The notes under the pieces: model-generated | Told to the model about the DNA's origin: nothing | Database searches by the model: none | The model's input: the letters and a program-made list of their open reading frames with translations, nothing else | Made by a program: the position numbers and the translations under genes | Assembly (NCBI GenBank): GCA_016709385.1 | Contig: JADJMW010000001.1 | Location: 558,001-622,000, forward strand | Source: Candidatus Rubrivivax defluviihabitans | GTDB lineage: Bacteria; Pseudomonadota; Gammaproteobacteria; Burkholderiales; Burkholderiaceae_C | DNA: 64,000 nt | Direction of reading: 5' to 3' | In this document: in pieces, positions 43,253 through 51,909 of the stretch | How the letters are laid out: every line of letters starts with the position of its first letter | Position numbering within the stretch: position 1 is the first letter of the stretch

Positions 43253-44298
43253 GCCCGGCCCTCCAGGCGGTGCACGAAGGGCAGGCGTTGCGAAGGCACG
43301 AAGCCCGCGGCGTACAGGAAGCCCAGCAACTGCAGGTCGCGCTGCGCCACCATGGTCTCGACGCGCTCCACGCACAGTGCACCCAGGTTGGCGAACAGCT
43401 GCGACAACAGCGCGCGGCCGATGCCGCGATGCGCATAGTCGGGGTCCACCCCCAGCGTGTCGATCACCGCCACCGGCTCGGGGCGGCCGAAGTCGCCGAT
43501 GTCGGCGCGCGCCATCAGGTAGCCGACGATGGCGTCGTCGCAGCGCGCGGTGAGCGAGACGCGAACGCCGCCATCGGCCAGCGCTTCGCCCAGCCGGGCC
43601 GCGATGTAGTCGTGGCGCTGGCGGCCGGTGATGCCGCGGTCGATGCGCGCGATGGCGTCCAGGTCGGCCAGCGTCATGGAACGCACGTCGGCGCGGTCGC
43701 GCGCCAGCCGTTCGTGGTCGTTCGACTCGGGGCGGCCGTAGTCGATCTCGTGCCCGGCCTGGCCGAAATCGACCGTCAGGGTGGCGTCGGTGCCGGCGCC
43801 GCCGCCCAGGCCTTCAGCGCGCTCGGCGCCGCCATCGACGGCGCTTTCGACGATCTGGTCCGGGGCGAGCTCGAAGCCGAGGGTGTCGAACCACGACAGC
43901 ATGGCCGTGTTGCGCCAGCTGGCGGCGGTGCGTGTCTCGACCATGCCGTGGCGCCGCGCCCAGGACTCCAGCGCGTCGAACAGGCGCTGGCCGACACCGG
44001 CATGGCGGCGGTCGGCGCGCACACCCACCGCTTCCAGCCGCAGCGCGGGCTGGCTGAGGCCGAACTCGCCGACCAGCACGCGCGCCAGGATGAAGCCGGC
44101 CAGGCCCTGGCCGTCGTCGGCCGCGAACTGCGCGTGCAGGGCCGGTTCGCGGCGCGCCGCGGCCAGCCGGCGCTCGAAATAGTCGTGCCGCGTGCGGCCC
44201 TCGCTGGCGGCGTCGATGGCCACCACGGCCTGCACGTCGCTGGCGGCCAGCGGGCGCAAAGTGATTTCGGCAGCGGTGTCGGCAGCGGCAGGGCTCAT
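43249..44298 (-). CDS. tandem GNAT N-acetyltransferase
   Basis: 349 residues made of two GNAT domains: the first to ~residue 150 with VGVRADRRHAGVGQRLFDAL near 92, the second from ~205 with LGVDPDYAHRGIGRALLSQL near 287. Both contain the R/Q-x-x-G-x-G/A acetyl-CoA loop. Substrate unknown. It is related in theme to the GNAT at 62765, which is near another copy of the shared operator. The gene follows hemerythrin by 46 nt. Confidence 0.8.
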   Translation of the reverse strand: MSPAAADTAAEITLRPLAASDVQAVVAIDAASEGRTRHDYFERRLAAARREPALHAQFAADDGQGLAGFILARVLVGEFGLSQPALRLEAVGVRADRRHAGVGQRLFDALESWARRHGMVETRTAASWRNTAMLSWFDTLGFELAPDQIVESAVDGGAERAEGLGGGAGTDATLTVDFGQAGHEIDYGRPESNDHERLARDRADVRSMTLADLDAIARIDRGITGRQRHDYIAARLGEALADGGVRVSLTARCDDAIVGYLMARADIGDFGRPEPVAVIDTLGVDPDYAHRGIGRALLSQLFANLGALCVERVETMVAQRDLQLLGFLYAAGFVPSQRLPFVHRLEGRA

Positions 44299-44344
44299 GG
44301 CAATGGCTCCTTGTTGGGTCCGGGGTTCAGATCTTCACGAGCGC

Positions 44345-44821
44345 TCAGCCCGCAGCGTACTCGAAGGCCAGCCGGCGGTCGGTTTCTTCGTCGAGCAGGT
44401 CGTCGAGCAGCGGCAGCAAGGCCATGGTTTCCTTCTGGATGTGCGAGACCTGGCGCTCCAGGAGTTCCAGCAGCAACTGCTTGAGCAGCGTCGCGGCAGG
44501 CGGGGCCAGCGCCTCGACTGTGGCGGCCCGTGCCAGCGGCGCCAGCTCGGCGACCACGGCGCGGATGTGGCCGTGTTCCTCGGTCAGCAGGGCGGCCATG
44601 TCACCGTCGCCGGCGTCGGCCATGAGCGGAAACAGCTGCTGCTCCTCGAAGTCGAAGTGGCGGCCGACCTCGTGTTCCAGGTGATGCTGCAGCGGCCCCA
44701 CGAGCCGGGCCAGGTCGGCGGCGGTGCCGCGCACCAGCGCCTGCTCGACGCGGCCCAGCATCTCGAGCAGGGCACGGTGTTCTTCGTCCAGGGAGCGGCA
44801 GACTTGGCGGGAAGGGGTCAT
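44345..44821 (-). CDS. hemerythrin HHE-domain protein
   Basis: 158 residues from the ATG at 44821. Iron ligands are spread as in hemerythrins: DEEHRALLEML, LQHHLEHEVGRHFDFEEQQL near residues 45-64, LLTEEHGHIRAV near 80 and RQVSHIQKETMALLP near 125. It may bind O2 or NO. It begins a four-gene unit hemerythrin-GNAT-MIP18-NnrS-like with its own promoter carrying the two shared regulatory elements. Confidence 0.82.
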   Translation of the reverse strand: MTPSRQVCRSLDEEHRALLEMLGRVEQALVRGTAADLARLVGPLQHHLEHEVGRHFDFEEQQLFPLMADAGDGDMAALLTEEHGHIRAVVAELAPLARAATVEALAPPAATLLKQLLLELLERQVSHIQKETMALLPLLDDLLDEETDRRLAFEYAAG

Positions 44822-44863
44822 GGCGTGGTGCGAGGGCTCGCGCACGAAGGTCGGCCCCCGATA

Positions 44864-44881
44864 CTGGTAAACAAATACCAG
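44864..44881. promoter_or_regulatory. TGGTA-N6-TACCA operator candidate before hemerythrin
   Basis: CTGGTA-AACAAA-TACCAG is a perfect 6-6-6 inverted repeat 43 bp before the hemerythrin start. On the minus strand it reads ATTCTGGTA, the same nine bases as at 62708-62716 before livK. Confidence 0.6.
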
Positions 44882-44907
44882 AATACAGGTCGCGGGCTCG
44901 CCCCGCC

Positions 44908-44921
44908 TTGAATCAGTTCAA
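44908..44921. promoter_or_regulatory. Fnr-like box before hemerythrin
   Basis: TTGAA-TCAG-TTCAA, part of the perfect palindrome CCTTGAATCAGTTCAAGG, differs from TTGAT-N4-ATCAA by one base per half. It lies 27 nt upstream of the TGGTA element relative to hemerythrin and overlaps the stop of the preceding gene. Confidence 0.5.
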
Positions 44922-46229
44922 GGCCGCGCCGGGTTTCCCGCCCTCACGAGCTTGCCGCAGCCGCTGCATCAGCACGACGAAGAAGACGCCGAAACTGAGC
45001 GCACCGGCCAGGCCCGCCAGCGCCGCCGCGGCCGCCAGCGCGGTGGCGCCGGCCGCCGTGGCCGCGGCCAGCGCCGCCAGGGCCGCGACGTGGCAGCGCA
45101 GGTGCCAGGCCAGGGCGCGGTCCAGCGTCAGCGCCGAAGGCGTGGGCGGTCGCTTCTGTCCGCGCGCCGCGTGCATCGCGGCCAGGAAGGGCAGGATGCG
45201 CTGCAGCACGCCGAACAGGAAGCTGAGCAGCCAGCCGCCGACGACGGCGATGCCGAACAGGCGGCCGAAGATCTCGGCCGGCGCGCCGAGCACCAGTGCC
45301 AGCGCCAGCCCCAGGGCCAGCGCCAGGCTGCCCCAGCCGATGCGCATGAGCACCAGCGCGCGGCCGAAATCGCGCCGCATGCCGCTGGCCAGCGTCCGGC
45401 GCATCAGCTGCAGGTGCAGCGCGAGCGCCAGCGTGCCGGCGGCGATGGCGGCCAGACGCAGCGCCGTGGGCGCCACGCCGAAGGCGGCGACCATGGCCAG
45501 GGCGATGGCCGCGATGGCGGCGGCACCCGAAGCCAGTTGGCGTCGTTCATCCGGCACCGGTGACAGCGCGAACATCGGCAGCAGCACATAACTCAGGCCG
45601 AAGACGAGCAGCCCCATGACGCCGAAGGCCGCGGCCAGCAGGTGCAGGCCGCGCGCGGCGGCGGCGTCCAGCAGCGGCCGGCCCAGCCACAGGCCCACCA
45701 GCGCGACGGCGCTGAAGGCCAGCAGCAGCAGCGCGGCCATCGCGCCCCAGCCGTGCAACACCACGCCCGGCATGCCGTGCGCGCCTTTCAGGTTGAGGCC
45801 GAGCAGCGTGCCGTAGACCGCCAGCGCGCCCAGCACCGCCACCGCGCCGGCGGCCACCCAGTGCGGTTCGGCGCGGCCCATGCCCAGCGTCAGCACCGCC
45901 ACGCCGGGCACGTAGACCCACCACAGCGCGGCCATCAGGCGCTGCGACCGCACCGGCTGGCGTGTCGCCACCGGCAGCAGTTGCAGGCTGGCGCCGATGG
46001 CGCTGCACAGCAGCGTGCCCAGCGTGACCAGGTGCAGGGCGGCCAGCGGCCAGCCCAGGCCGCCCTGCCAGGCTGGCCAATCGGCGGCGCCGGCCAGCAG
46101 CGCCAGCCAGGCCAGGACGTGGAAGACGGCGGCGGCGCCGAAGAAACGCCAGGGCAGCGAGGCCGGCAGCAGCCGGCTGCCGGCGCCGGCGAGAAAGGCG
46201 CCGGCCAGCCGGCGCTGCGGCGGCTTCAC
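44913..46229 (-). CDS. multi-span membrane protein of unknown function
   Basis: 438 residues from a GTG overlapping the DUF2249 stop. About twelve transmembrane helices with HVLAWLALLAG, LHLVTLGTLLCSAIGASLQLL near residue 65 and FGLSYVLLPMFALSP near 213; histidines within the helices could bind haem or copper, reminiscent of NnrS- or NorB-like proteins. No firm family. It follows DUF2249 and the aryl-CoA ligase in the long leftward gene string. Confidence 0.6.
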   Translation of the reverse strand: MKPPQRRLAGAFLAGAGSRLLPASLPWRFFGAAAVFHVLAWLALLAGAADWPAWQGGLGWPLAALHLVTLGTLLCSAIGASLQLLPVATRQPVRSQRLMAALWWVYVPGVAVLTLGMGRAEPHWVAAGAVAVLGALAVYGTLLGLNLKGAHGMPGVVLHGWGAMAALLLLAFSAVALVGLWLGRPLLDAAAARGLHLLAAAFGVMGLLVFGLSYVLLPMFALSPVPDERRQLASGAAAIAAIALAMVAAFGVAPTALRLAAIAAGTLALALHLQLMRRTLASGMRRDFGRALVLMRIGWGSLALALGLALALVLGAPAEIFGRLFGIAVVGGWLLSFLFGVLQRILPFLAAMHAARGQKRPPTPSALTLDRALAWHLRCHVAALAALAAATAAGATALAAAAALAGLAGALSFGVFFVVLMQRLRQAREGGKPGAALN

Positions 46230-46489
46230 GGCGCGGCGGCCAGGCGCAGCCGCACTTCGCCGGGTTCGCCGGGAATGCGTTCGGCCCACCAGCCGATCTG
46301 CACCAGCTCGGGGTACAGCAGCAGCGGGTCGCGGTCGTGGTGCACGATCAGCACGCCGTGCGGCCCCACTTCGTGCACCATCTGCAGGATCAGCACCAGC
46401 GGCTGCGGCGCCTGCAGGCCGCGCACGTCGACATGCAGGCCGTCGTCGGCGTTCCAGGTGCGTGCACCGGGTGCGCCGGCACCGGTCAT
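46226..46489 (-). CDS. DUF2249 domain protein
   Basis: 87 residues from an ATG overlapping the ligase stop. The pattern DVRGLQAPQPLVLILQMV, HHDRDPLLLYPELVQ near residue 45 and EVRLRL at the end matches DUF2249, as in the 25231-25488 gene. Its overlaps with both neighbours tie a nitrosative-stress-type gene into the aromatic operon. Role unknown. Confidence 0.7.
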   Translation of the reverse strand: MTGAGAPGARTWNADDGLHVDVRGLQAPQPLVLILQMVHEVGPHGVLIVHHDRDPLLLYPELVQIGWWAERIPGEPGEVRLRLAAAP

Positions 46490-48012
46490 GGGGCCACCCC
46501 GGGCAAGGAACCCGCCAGCTGCCGCCGCAGCAGCTTGCCGGTGGCGGTGCGCGGCAGTTCGGGCAGGCAGTGCAGCCACTGCGGGCGCTCGTGCGGCGGC
46601 AAGGCGGCAATGCGCTCGGCGAGCGGGCCCTGCACGGCGGCGGCATCGTCGGCCACGTAGAAGAAGGCCACCGCGCACACCCCGTCGGCGTCGGGCACGC
46701 AGGCGGCGGCGGCCTCGCGCAGGCCCGGCAATCCGGCGCCGAGGCGTTCACCCAGGTCGGCCAGGTCGACCCAGCGGCCGCGGATCTTCACCAGCGTGTC
46801 CTCGCGCCCGGCGAAGCGCCAGCCGCCACCGGCGCTGCGCACGAAGAGGTCGGCCGGGCAGAAGCTGCCGTCGCGAAAGGCTTCGGCCTGGGCCTGCGGG
46901 CGGTCGTGGTAGCCGGCGGCCAGCGTGGCGGCGTGCAGCAGCAGCCGCGTCGGTGCGCCCGCGGCTGCGGCGGCCGGGTCCAGCGGCTGCACCTGCACGC
47001 CCGGCGACGGCTGCAGTCCGTCGTCACCGGGCAGCGCCGTGAGCACCAGCGCCAGTGTCTCGGCATTGCCGTAGCCGTCGATCATGGGCAACCCGGCCTG
47101 CTGCTGCCAGGCTTCGCGCAGCCGCGCCGGCAAGGCTTCGCCGGCCGAGACGCAGCGCGCCACGCCGGCACGGTGCAGGCCCGCGGCCAGCCCGGCCTGC
47201 AGCAGGTCGCGGTACAGCGAGGGCACGCTGAACAGCACGGTGGGGCGCAGCGTGGCCACGGTCTCGGCCACCGTGGCTGCGCTCGGCCATGACGCATCGA
47301 GCAGCACGGTGGCGCCCATGGCCAGACCGGCAAGCAGCACGTTCACCAGCGGATAGGTGAAGAACAGCCGGGAGCTGGAGAACAGGCGGTCGTGCGCGCC
47401 CAACCCCAGCCGTTCGACCGAGATGCGCGCGATGCCGTGCAGCGCAAGGTGCGTGTGCACCACGGCCTTCGGCGGCCCCGAACTGCCGCTGGAAAAGACC
47501 CAGAAGGCCGGCGCCTCGGGTGCCATGGGTGGCGCCGGCAGCGGTCGCGCGGCCAGCCGCTCGCGGCGCACGGTGTCCGTGGCGATGCAACGGCTGCGCC
47601 AGGCCGGTGGGGTGTCGGTCGTGACGTCGGCCGCGGCGTCGGGCGTGAGGTCGGGCGGGGTGTCCGTGACGATGAGGTCGAAGCCCGAGCTTTCCAGCAA
47701 GCCCTGCCACTCCTGCGGCGTCAGCCGCGGGTTGACACCCACCGCCACGCCACCGGCCCACACCGCACCCAGCCACGCCACCGCCCATTCGATGCCGTCG
47801 GGCAGGCACACCGCCACGCGCCCGCCCGGCTGCAGCCCATGCGCGCGCCAGACGGCCGCCGTGCGCGCCACGGCGTCGCGCAAGGCGCCGTAGCCGATGT
47901 GTTCGTCGCGACAGACGATGGCGACATGGCTGTCGTCGGCGCTGGCGAGCAGGCGGGCGGCGCCGTTCTGGATGCGGGGGATGGACAGGCGCTGCATGGT
48001 CGGCCGACTCAC
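46486..48012 (-). CDS. aryl-CoA ligase (benzoate/4-hydroxybenzoate-CoA ligase family)
   Basis: 508 residues from a GTG 13 nt after hcrB; an ATG at 47997 is an alternative. It is a class I adenylate-forming ligase: P-loop FSSGSSGPPKAVVHTH near residue 172, YGNAETLALVL near 307, FAGREDTLVKIRGRWVD near 405 and the catalytic Lys in PRTATGKLLRRQL near 492. It is of the size and type of BadA/HbaA/BclA ligases that make benzoyl- or 4-hydroxybenzoyl-CoA with ATP. Adjacency to hcrCAB favours 4-hydroxybenzoate as substrate; this is inference. Confidence 0.8.
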   Translation of the reverse strand: MSRPTMQRLSIPRIQNGAARLLASADDSHVAIVCRDEHIGYGALRDAVARTAAVWRAHGLQPGGRVAVCLPDGIEWAVAWLGAVWAGGVAVGVNPRLTPQEWQGLLESSGFDLIVTDTPPDLTPDAAADVTTDTPPAWRSRCIATDTVRRERLAARPLPAPPMAPEAPAFWVFSSGSSGPPKAVVHTHLALHGIARISVERLGLGAHDRLFSSSRLFFTYPLVNVLLAGLAMGATVLLDASWPSAATVAETVATLRPTVLFSVPSLYRDLLQAGLAAGLHRAGVARCVSAGEALPARLREAWQQQAGLPMIDGYGNAETLALVLTALPGDDGLQPSPGVQVQPLDPAAAAAGAPTRLLLHAATLAAGYHDRPQAQAEAFRDGSFCPADLFVRSAGGGWRFAGREDTLVKIRGRWVDLADLGERLGAGLPGLREAAAACVPDADGVCAVAFFYVADDAAAVQGPLAERIAALPPHERPQWLHCLPELPRTATGKLLRRQLAGSLPGVAP

Positions 48013-48025
48013 GAGCTCTCGGGGG

Positions 48026-49003
48026 TCAAGCCTGGCGGGCCAGTTCGCGCACCAGCCGCTGCGCGGCAGCCACCGCCACCAGGCGGCGGTGGTTGGACGG
48101 TGTCACCGTGCTGCGCATGGGGCTCACCTGCTTGCGCACAAGCTTGCCCAGCGTTTCGAGCAGCGTGCCGTCGACGGCGTGGCCGAGCAAGGTCTCGGTG
48201 CCTTCCAGCCGCAGCGGCAGCGAGTTGGTGCCGGTCAGGCCCACGGCCAGTTCGGCCAGCACACCGCCTTCCAGCCGCAGGGCCACGGCGACGCCGGCCA
48301 GCGGAAATTCCATCGCGCCGCGCAGGCGCAGCTTGCGGTAGGCGCTGGCCGTGCCGGGCAGCGGTGCCGGCACGTACACGGCGGCCACCACCTCGCAGGG
48401 CCGCAGCGTCAGGTGGGCGGCGCCGTCGTCGCGGTACAGGCCGGCCAGCGGGCGCCGGTAGCGTGCTTCGGTGCCGACGATCTCGACCTCGGCGCCGTAG
48501 GCCAGCAGCGGCGCCGCCAGGTCGCCCTGGTAAGCGGCATGGCAATGCTGGCCCTGCGGCGCCACATGGCAGGTGTCGCCCTCGTATTTCAGGCAGCCGT
48601 GGTTGGCGGCGCGCCACCAGGCGCTCTGGTTGTAGAACACGCAGCGGGTGTCCTGGCACAGGTTGCCGCCCAGCGTGGCCGCGCTGCGGTGGCCCGGGCC
48701 CGCCACCTGTGCCGCGGCCTGCGTCAGTGCCGGCAATGCCTGGGCCAGGCCGGCATGGCGTTCCAGCGTGGCCAGCGTGGCACCCGCGCCCAGCCGCCAG
48801 TGCCCGGCGTGCAGTTCCACGGCGTCGAAGCCCGGCATCGAGCCCAGGTCGATCAGGCAGCGCGGGTCGAGCAGGCCGCGCCGCAGGTTGGGCAGCAGGT
48901 CGGTGCCGCCGGCCACCAGCCGCGCGCCGGGGCGCTGCAGCAGGGTGGCGGCCTCGGCCACCGTGGTCGGGCGCAACAGATGGAATTCGGCGATCGGTCG
49001 CAT
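48026..49003 (-). CDS. hcrB: 4-hydroxybenzoyl-CoA reductase FAD/[4Fe-4S] subunit
   Basis: 325 residues, matching HcrB (324). The FAD-binding fold has LVAGGTDLLPNLRRG near residue 29 and ATLGGNLCQDTRC near 109. The diagnostic feature is the extra loop between residues ~116 and 157 with cysteines at about 121, 137, 145 and 154, which in Thauera HcrB bind an additional [4Fe-4S] cluster not found in other xanthine-oxidase-family enzymes. With HcrA and HcrC it removes the ring hydroxyl of 4-hydroxybenzoyl-CoA using reduced ferredoxin. Confidence 0.92.
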   Translation of the reverse strand: MRPIAEFHLLRPTTVAEAATLLQRPGARLVAGGTDLLPNLRRGLLDPRCLIDLGSMPGFDAVELHAGHWRLGAGATLATLERHAGLAQALPALTQAAAQVAGPGHRSAATLGGNLCQDTRCVFYNQSAWWRAANHGCLKYEGDTCHVAPQGQHCHAAYQGDLAAPLLAYGAEVEIVGTEARYRRPLAGLYRDDGAAHLTLRPCEVVAAVYVPAPLPGTASAYRKLRLRGAMEFPLAGVAVALRLEGGVLAELAVGLTGTNSLPLRLEGTETLLGHAVDGTLLETLGKLVRKQVSPMRSTVTPSNHRRLVAVAAAQRLVRELARQA

Positions 49004-49007
49004 GGTG

Positions 49008-51413
49008 TCACCCCCCGCTGGACGATGCGGCGGCGGCCGCCGCCTGGGCCGCGCGCTGCGCCCGCGCGGCTGCCAGCCGTTCGTCGCGCTGGCGCTGCTG
49101 CAGCGCCTCGAGCACGCGGTCGGGCGTGATCGGCAGCGCGTGCAGGCGCAGGCCCGTGGCGTCGTGCACCGCGGCGGCCAGCGCCGGCGGCACGCTGTGC
49201 AGGCCGCCCTCGCTGGCCTCCTTGGCGCCGAAGGGGCCCAGCGGGTCGATGCTCTCGACCAGGGTCACGGCTATTGGTGGCGACTCCACGCTGGTCGGGA
49301 TGCGGTAGTCGATGAAATTGGCGCGCAGCGGCAGGCCCTCGTGGTACTGCGTCTCTTCGCCCAAAGCCTGGCCCAGGCCCATCCATACCGCACCCTGCAC
49401 CTGCCCCTGCACGGCCAGCGGGTTGAGCGCACGACCGCAGTCGTGCGCGGACCAGACCTGCAGCACACGCACCGCGCCGGTGTCCTCTTCGACCTCGACC
49501 TCGACCACCTGCGCGCTGTACGAGAAGCCGGCCGTCGAGCCGACGGCGGCACCGCGGAATTTGCCGCCCTGCGTCTCGGGCGGTGTCGACCAGGTGCCCT
49601 TGACGGTGAGGGTGCCGGTATCGACCAGCGCCGCCTGCACCACGTCGGCGAAGAGCAGGCGGCGGTCGCTGCCGGCCACGGCGCACGATTCGCCGAGCCA
49701 TTCGATCTCGTCCGCAGCCACCTCCAGCCGCCGCGCCGCGGCTTCGACCAGCACGCGCTTGAGCGCCTCGGCGGCACGCAGCGCCGCGTTGCCGACCATG
49801 AACGAGACGCGCGACGAATACGAGCCGTTGTCCTTGGGCGTCAGCGCGCTGTCGGTGGCGACGACGCGGATGCGCGGCATCGGCAGCAGCAGCACCTCGG
49901 CCACCACCTGCGTGAGCAGCGTCGACGAACCCTGGCCGATATCGGCGGCGCCGGTGAGCAGGGTGATGCCGCCGTCGAAGTCCAGCTTGAGCAGCACCAC
50001 CGCATGCGGCTCGCCGCTCCAGTGCACCGGCTTGGCCGACCCGGAGACATAGTGCGAGCAGGCCATGCCCAGGCCCCGCCTGAGGCCCGGGGTCTGCGGC
50101 AGCCGGCCGCGCCGCTCGTGCCAGCCCGAGGCCTTCTCGACCGCGTCCAGGCACTGCGGCAGGCCGTAGGAATTGACCTGCAGGTCGTTGAGCGTGCGGT
50201 ACGGCGGCGTGATGAGGTTGGCGCGGCGCAGCGCGAACGGATCCAGACCGAGCTGCCCCGCCATCTCGTCGAGTAGCGACTCGAAGGCGAAGCGCACGTT
50301 CACCGCGCCGTGGCCGCGCATGGCGCCGCAGGGCGGCAGGTTGGTATAGACACGATAGCCGCGGTAGCGCACCGCGCCCACGCGGTACAGCGCATGCAGC
50401 AGCGCGCCGGCATAGAGGATGGTCACCAGGCCGTAGCCCGCATAGGCGCCGCCGCGCTGCACCACCTCGGCGTCCACGGCGGTGATCTCGCCGTTCGTTT
50501 TCAGGCCGATCTTCAGCCGCGTCTGCGTCGCCGGCCGGCCGCGGTGGGTGAGGAAGGTCTCCTCGCGCGTGAGTTCGAGCTTGACCGTGCCGCCGGCAGC
50601 GCGTGCCAGCGCCGCGGTCACCATCTCGAAATTCAGCGGCTCGACGCGGTGGCCGAAACCGCCGCCGACGAAGGGCTTGACGACGCGCACGGCCGCGCCG
50701 TCCAGGCCCAGCGTCTGCGCCAGCATCAGGTGCAGGTAGTAGGGCACCTGCGTCACCGAGTGCACGGTGAGCTGCTCGCGTTCGGCATCCCATTGCGCCA
50801 CGGTGGCATTGAGCTCGATCTGGCCGTGCGCGACCTCGGCGCAGTCGTAGTTGCGCTCCAGCACCAGGTCGGCGGCGGCAAAGCCGGCCTCGACGTCGCC
50901 GAAATCCTGCTCGACGCGGCGCTCCAGGTTGCCGGGCTTGTCGTCGTGCAGCAGCAGCGCGTCGGGCGCGCGCGCCGACTCGGCGTCGAAATACGCGGGC
51001 AGCGGGTCGATCTCGACCTCCACCGCGGCGAGTGCGGCCTGCGCCGTGCGGGCGTCGTCGGCCGCCACCGCGAACAGCGGCTCGCCGCGGTAGCGCACGC
51101 GCTCGCGCGCCAGCGGCCATTCGTTCTCGGCGATCGGGATCACGCCATAGGGCGCCGAAAAATCGGCACCGGTGACCACGGCGCGCACGCCGGGCAGCGC
51201 CAGCGCGCGCGTGGCGTCGATGCGGCGGATGAGCCCGTGCGCCACGGTGCTGCGGCCGATGCGCCCGACCAGCGCGCCGGCGAAAGGCAGATCGGCGGTG
51301 TAGAGGGCGCGGCCGCTGACCTTGTCGGGGCCGTCGACCAGCGGCCGCGGCAGGCCGATCGAATGCGTCGGCGGCGCCGGATCGCGCGGCGCGGGGGCAT
51401 GGCGGGACTTCAT
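49008..51413 (-). CDS. hcrA: 4-hydroxybenzoyl-CoA reductase molybdenum subunit
   Basis: 801 residues from the ATG at 51413, overlapping the hcrC stop; HcrA is ~769, and the extra length is mainly an Ala-rich C-terminal tail. Xanthine-oxidase large-subunit motifs are VVKPFVGGGFGHRVEP near residue 243, the MCD-binding GMACSHYVSG and LTGAADIGQGSST, and the active-site Glu in GPFGAKEASEGG near 740. It binds molybdopterin-cytosine dinucleotide and the substrate. The product is benzoyl-CoA. The XdhC-type gene at 23823 may serve its cofactor. Confidence 0.92.
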   Translation of the reverse strand: MKSRHAPAPRDPAPPTHSIGLPRPLVDGPDKVSGRALYTADLPFAGALVGRIGRSTVAHGLIRRIDATRALALPGVRAVVTGADFSAPYGVIPIAENEWPLARERVRYRGEPLFAVAADDARTAQAALAAVEVEIDPLPAYFDAESARAPDALLLHDDKPGNLERRVEQDFGDVEAGFAAADLVLERNYDCAEVAHGQIELNATVAQWDAEREQLTVHSVTQVPYYLHLMLAQTLGLDGAAVRVVKPFVGGGFGHRVEPLNFEMVTAALARAAGGTVKLELTREETFLTHRGRPATQTRLKIGLKTNGEITAVDAEVVQRGGAYAGYGLVTILYAGALLHALYRVGAVRYRGYRVYTNLPPCGAMRGHGAVNVRFAFESLLDEMAGQLGLDPFALRRANLITPPYRTLNDLQVNSYGLPQCLDAVEKASGWHERRGRLPQTPGLRRGLGMACSHYVSGSAKPVHWSGEPHAVVLLKLDFDGGITLLTGAADIGQGSSTLLTQVVAEVLLLPMPRIRVVATDSALTPKDNGSYSSRVSFMVGNAALRAAEALKRVLVEAAARRLEVAADEIEWLGESCAVAGSDRRLLFADVVQAALVDTGTLTVKGTWSTPPETQGGKFRGAAVGSTAGFSYSAQVVEVEVEEDTGAVRVLQVWSAHDCGRALNPLAVQGQVQGAVWMGLGQALGEETQYHEGLPLRANFIDYRIPTSVESPPIAVTLVESIDPLGPFGAKEASEGGLHSVPPALAAAVHDATGLRLHALPITPDRVLEALQQRQRDERLAAARAQRAAQAAAAAASSSGG

Positions 51414-51892
51414 GGCAGACGCTCCTGGGCCGCGCCGGCGGCGGCCTGCACCGATTCGACGATCTTCACGTAGCCGGTGCAGCGGCACAGGTTGCCGGCC
51501 AGCGCGTCTCGGATCTGCGCCTCGCTGGGCTGCGGCACGCGGCGCAGCAGCGCCTCGGCGGCCATCACCATGCCGGGCGTGCAGAAGCCGCATTGCGCGC
51601 CGAGCTTTTCGTGAAAGGCGCGCTGCAGCGCCGACAGCCGGCCCTGCGTGGCCAGCGACTCGATGGTCTCGACGGCGCGGCCCTCGATGCTGGCGGCCAG
51701 CGTGATGCAGGCCAGCCGCGGTTCGCCGTCGACGAGCACGGTGCAGGCACCGCATTCGCCGCCGTCGCAGCCCTGCTTGGTGCCGGTGAGCTGCAGGCCG
51801 TCGCGCAGCACGTCGAGCAGCAGCGCGCGGCCGTGCGCGGCCAGTGTGTGCAAGCGGCCGTTGACCTGCAATTGCAGCCAGCGTTGGGCCAT
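51410..51892 (-). CDS. hcrC: 4-hydroxybenzoyl-CoA reductase [2Fe-2S] subunit
   Basis: 160 residues, matching HcrC (161). The plant-type cluster motif is QGCDGGECGACTVLVDGE near residue 40 with the fourth Cys in LACITLAA; the second cluster motif is CGFCTPGM near 101 and CRCTGY near 136. It carries electrons from ferredoxin toward FAD and Mo. The order hcrC-hcrA-hcrB is as found in related organisms, and it follows the phenylacetate-CoA ligase gene by 17 nt. Confidence 0.93.
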   Translation of the reverse strand: MAQRWLQLQVNGRLHTLAAHGRALLLDVLRDGLQLTGTKQGCDGGECGACTVLVDGEPRLACITLAASIEGRAVETIESLATQGRLSALQRAFHEKLGAQCGFCTPGMVMAAEALLRRVPQPSEAQIRDALAGNLCRCTGYVKIVESVQAAAGAAQERLP

Positions 51893-51909
51893 GGTTCAGC
51901 CTCCTGTGT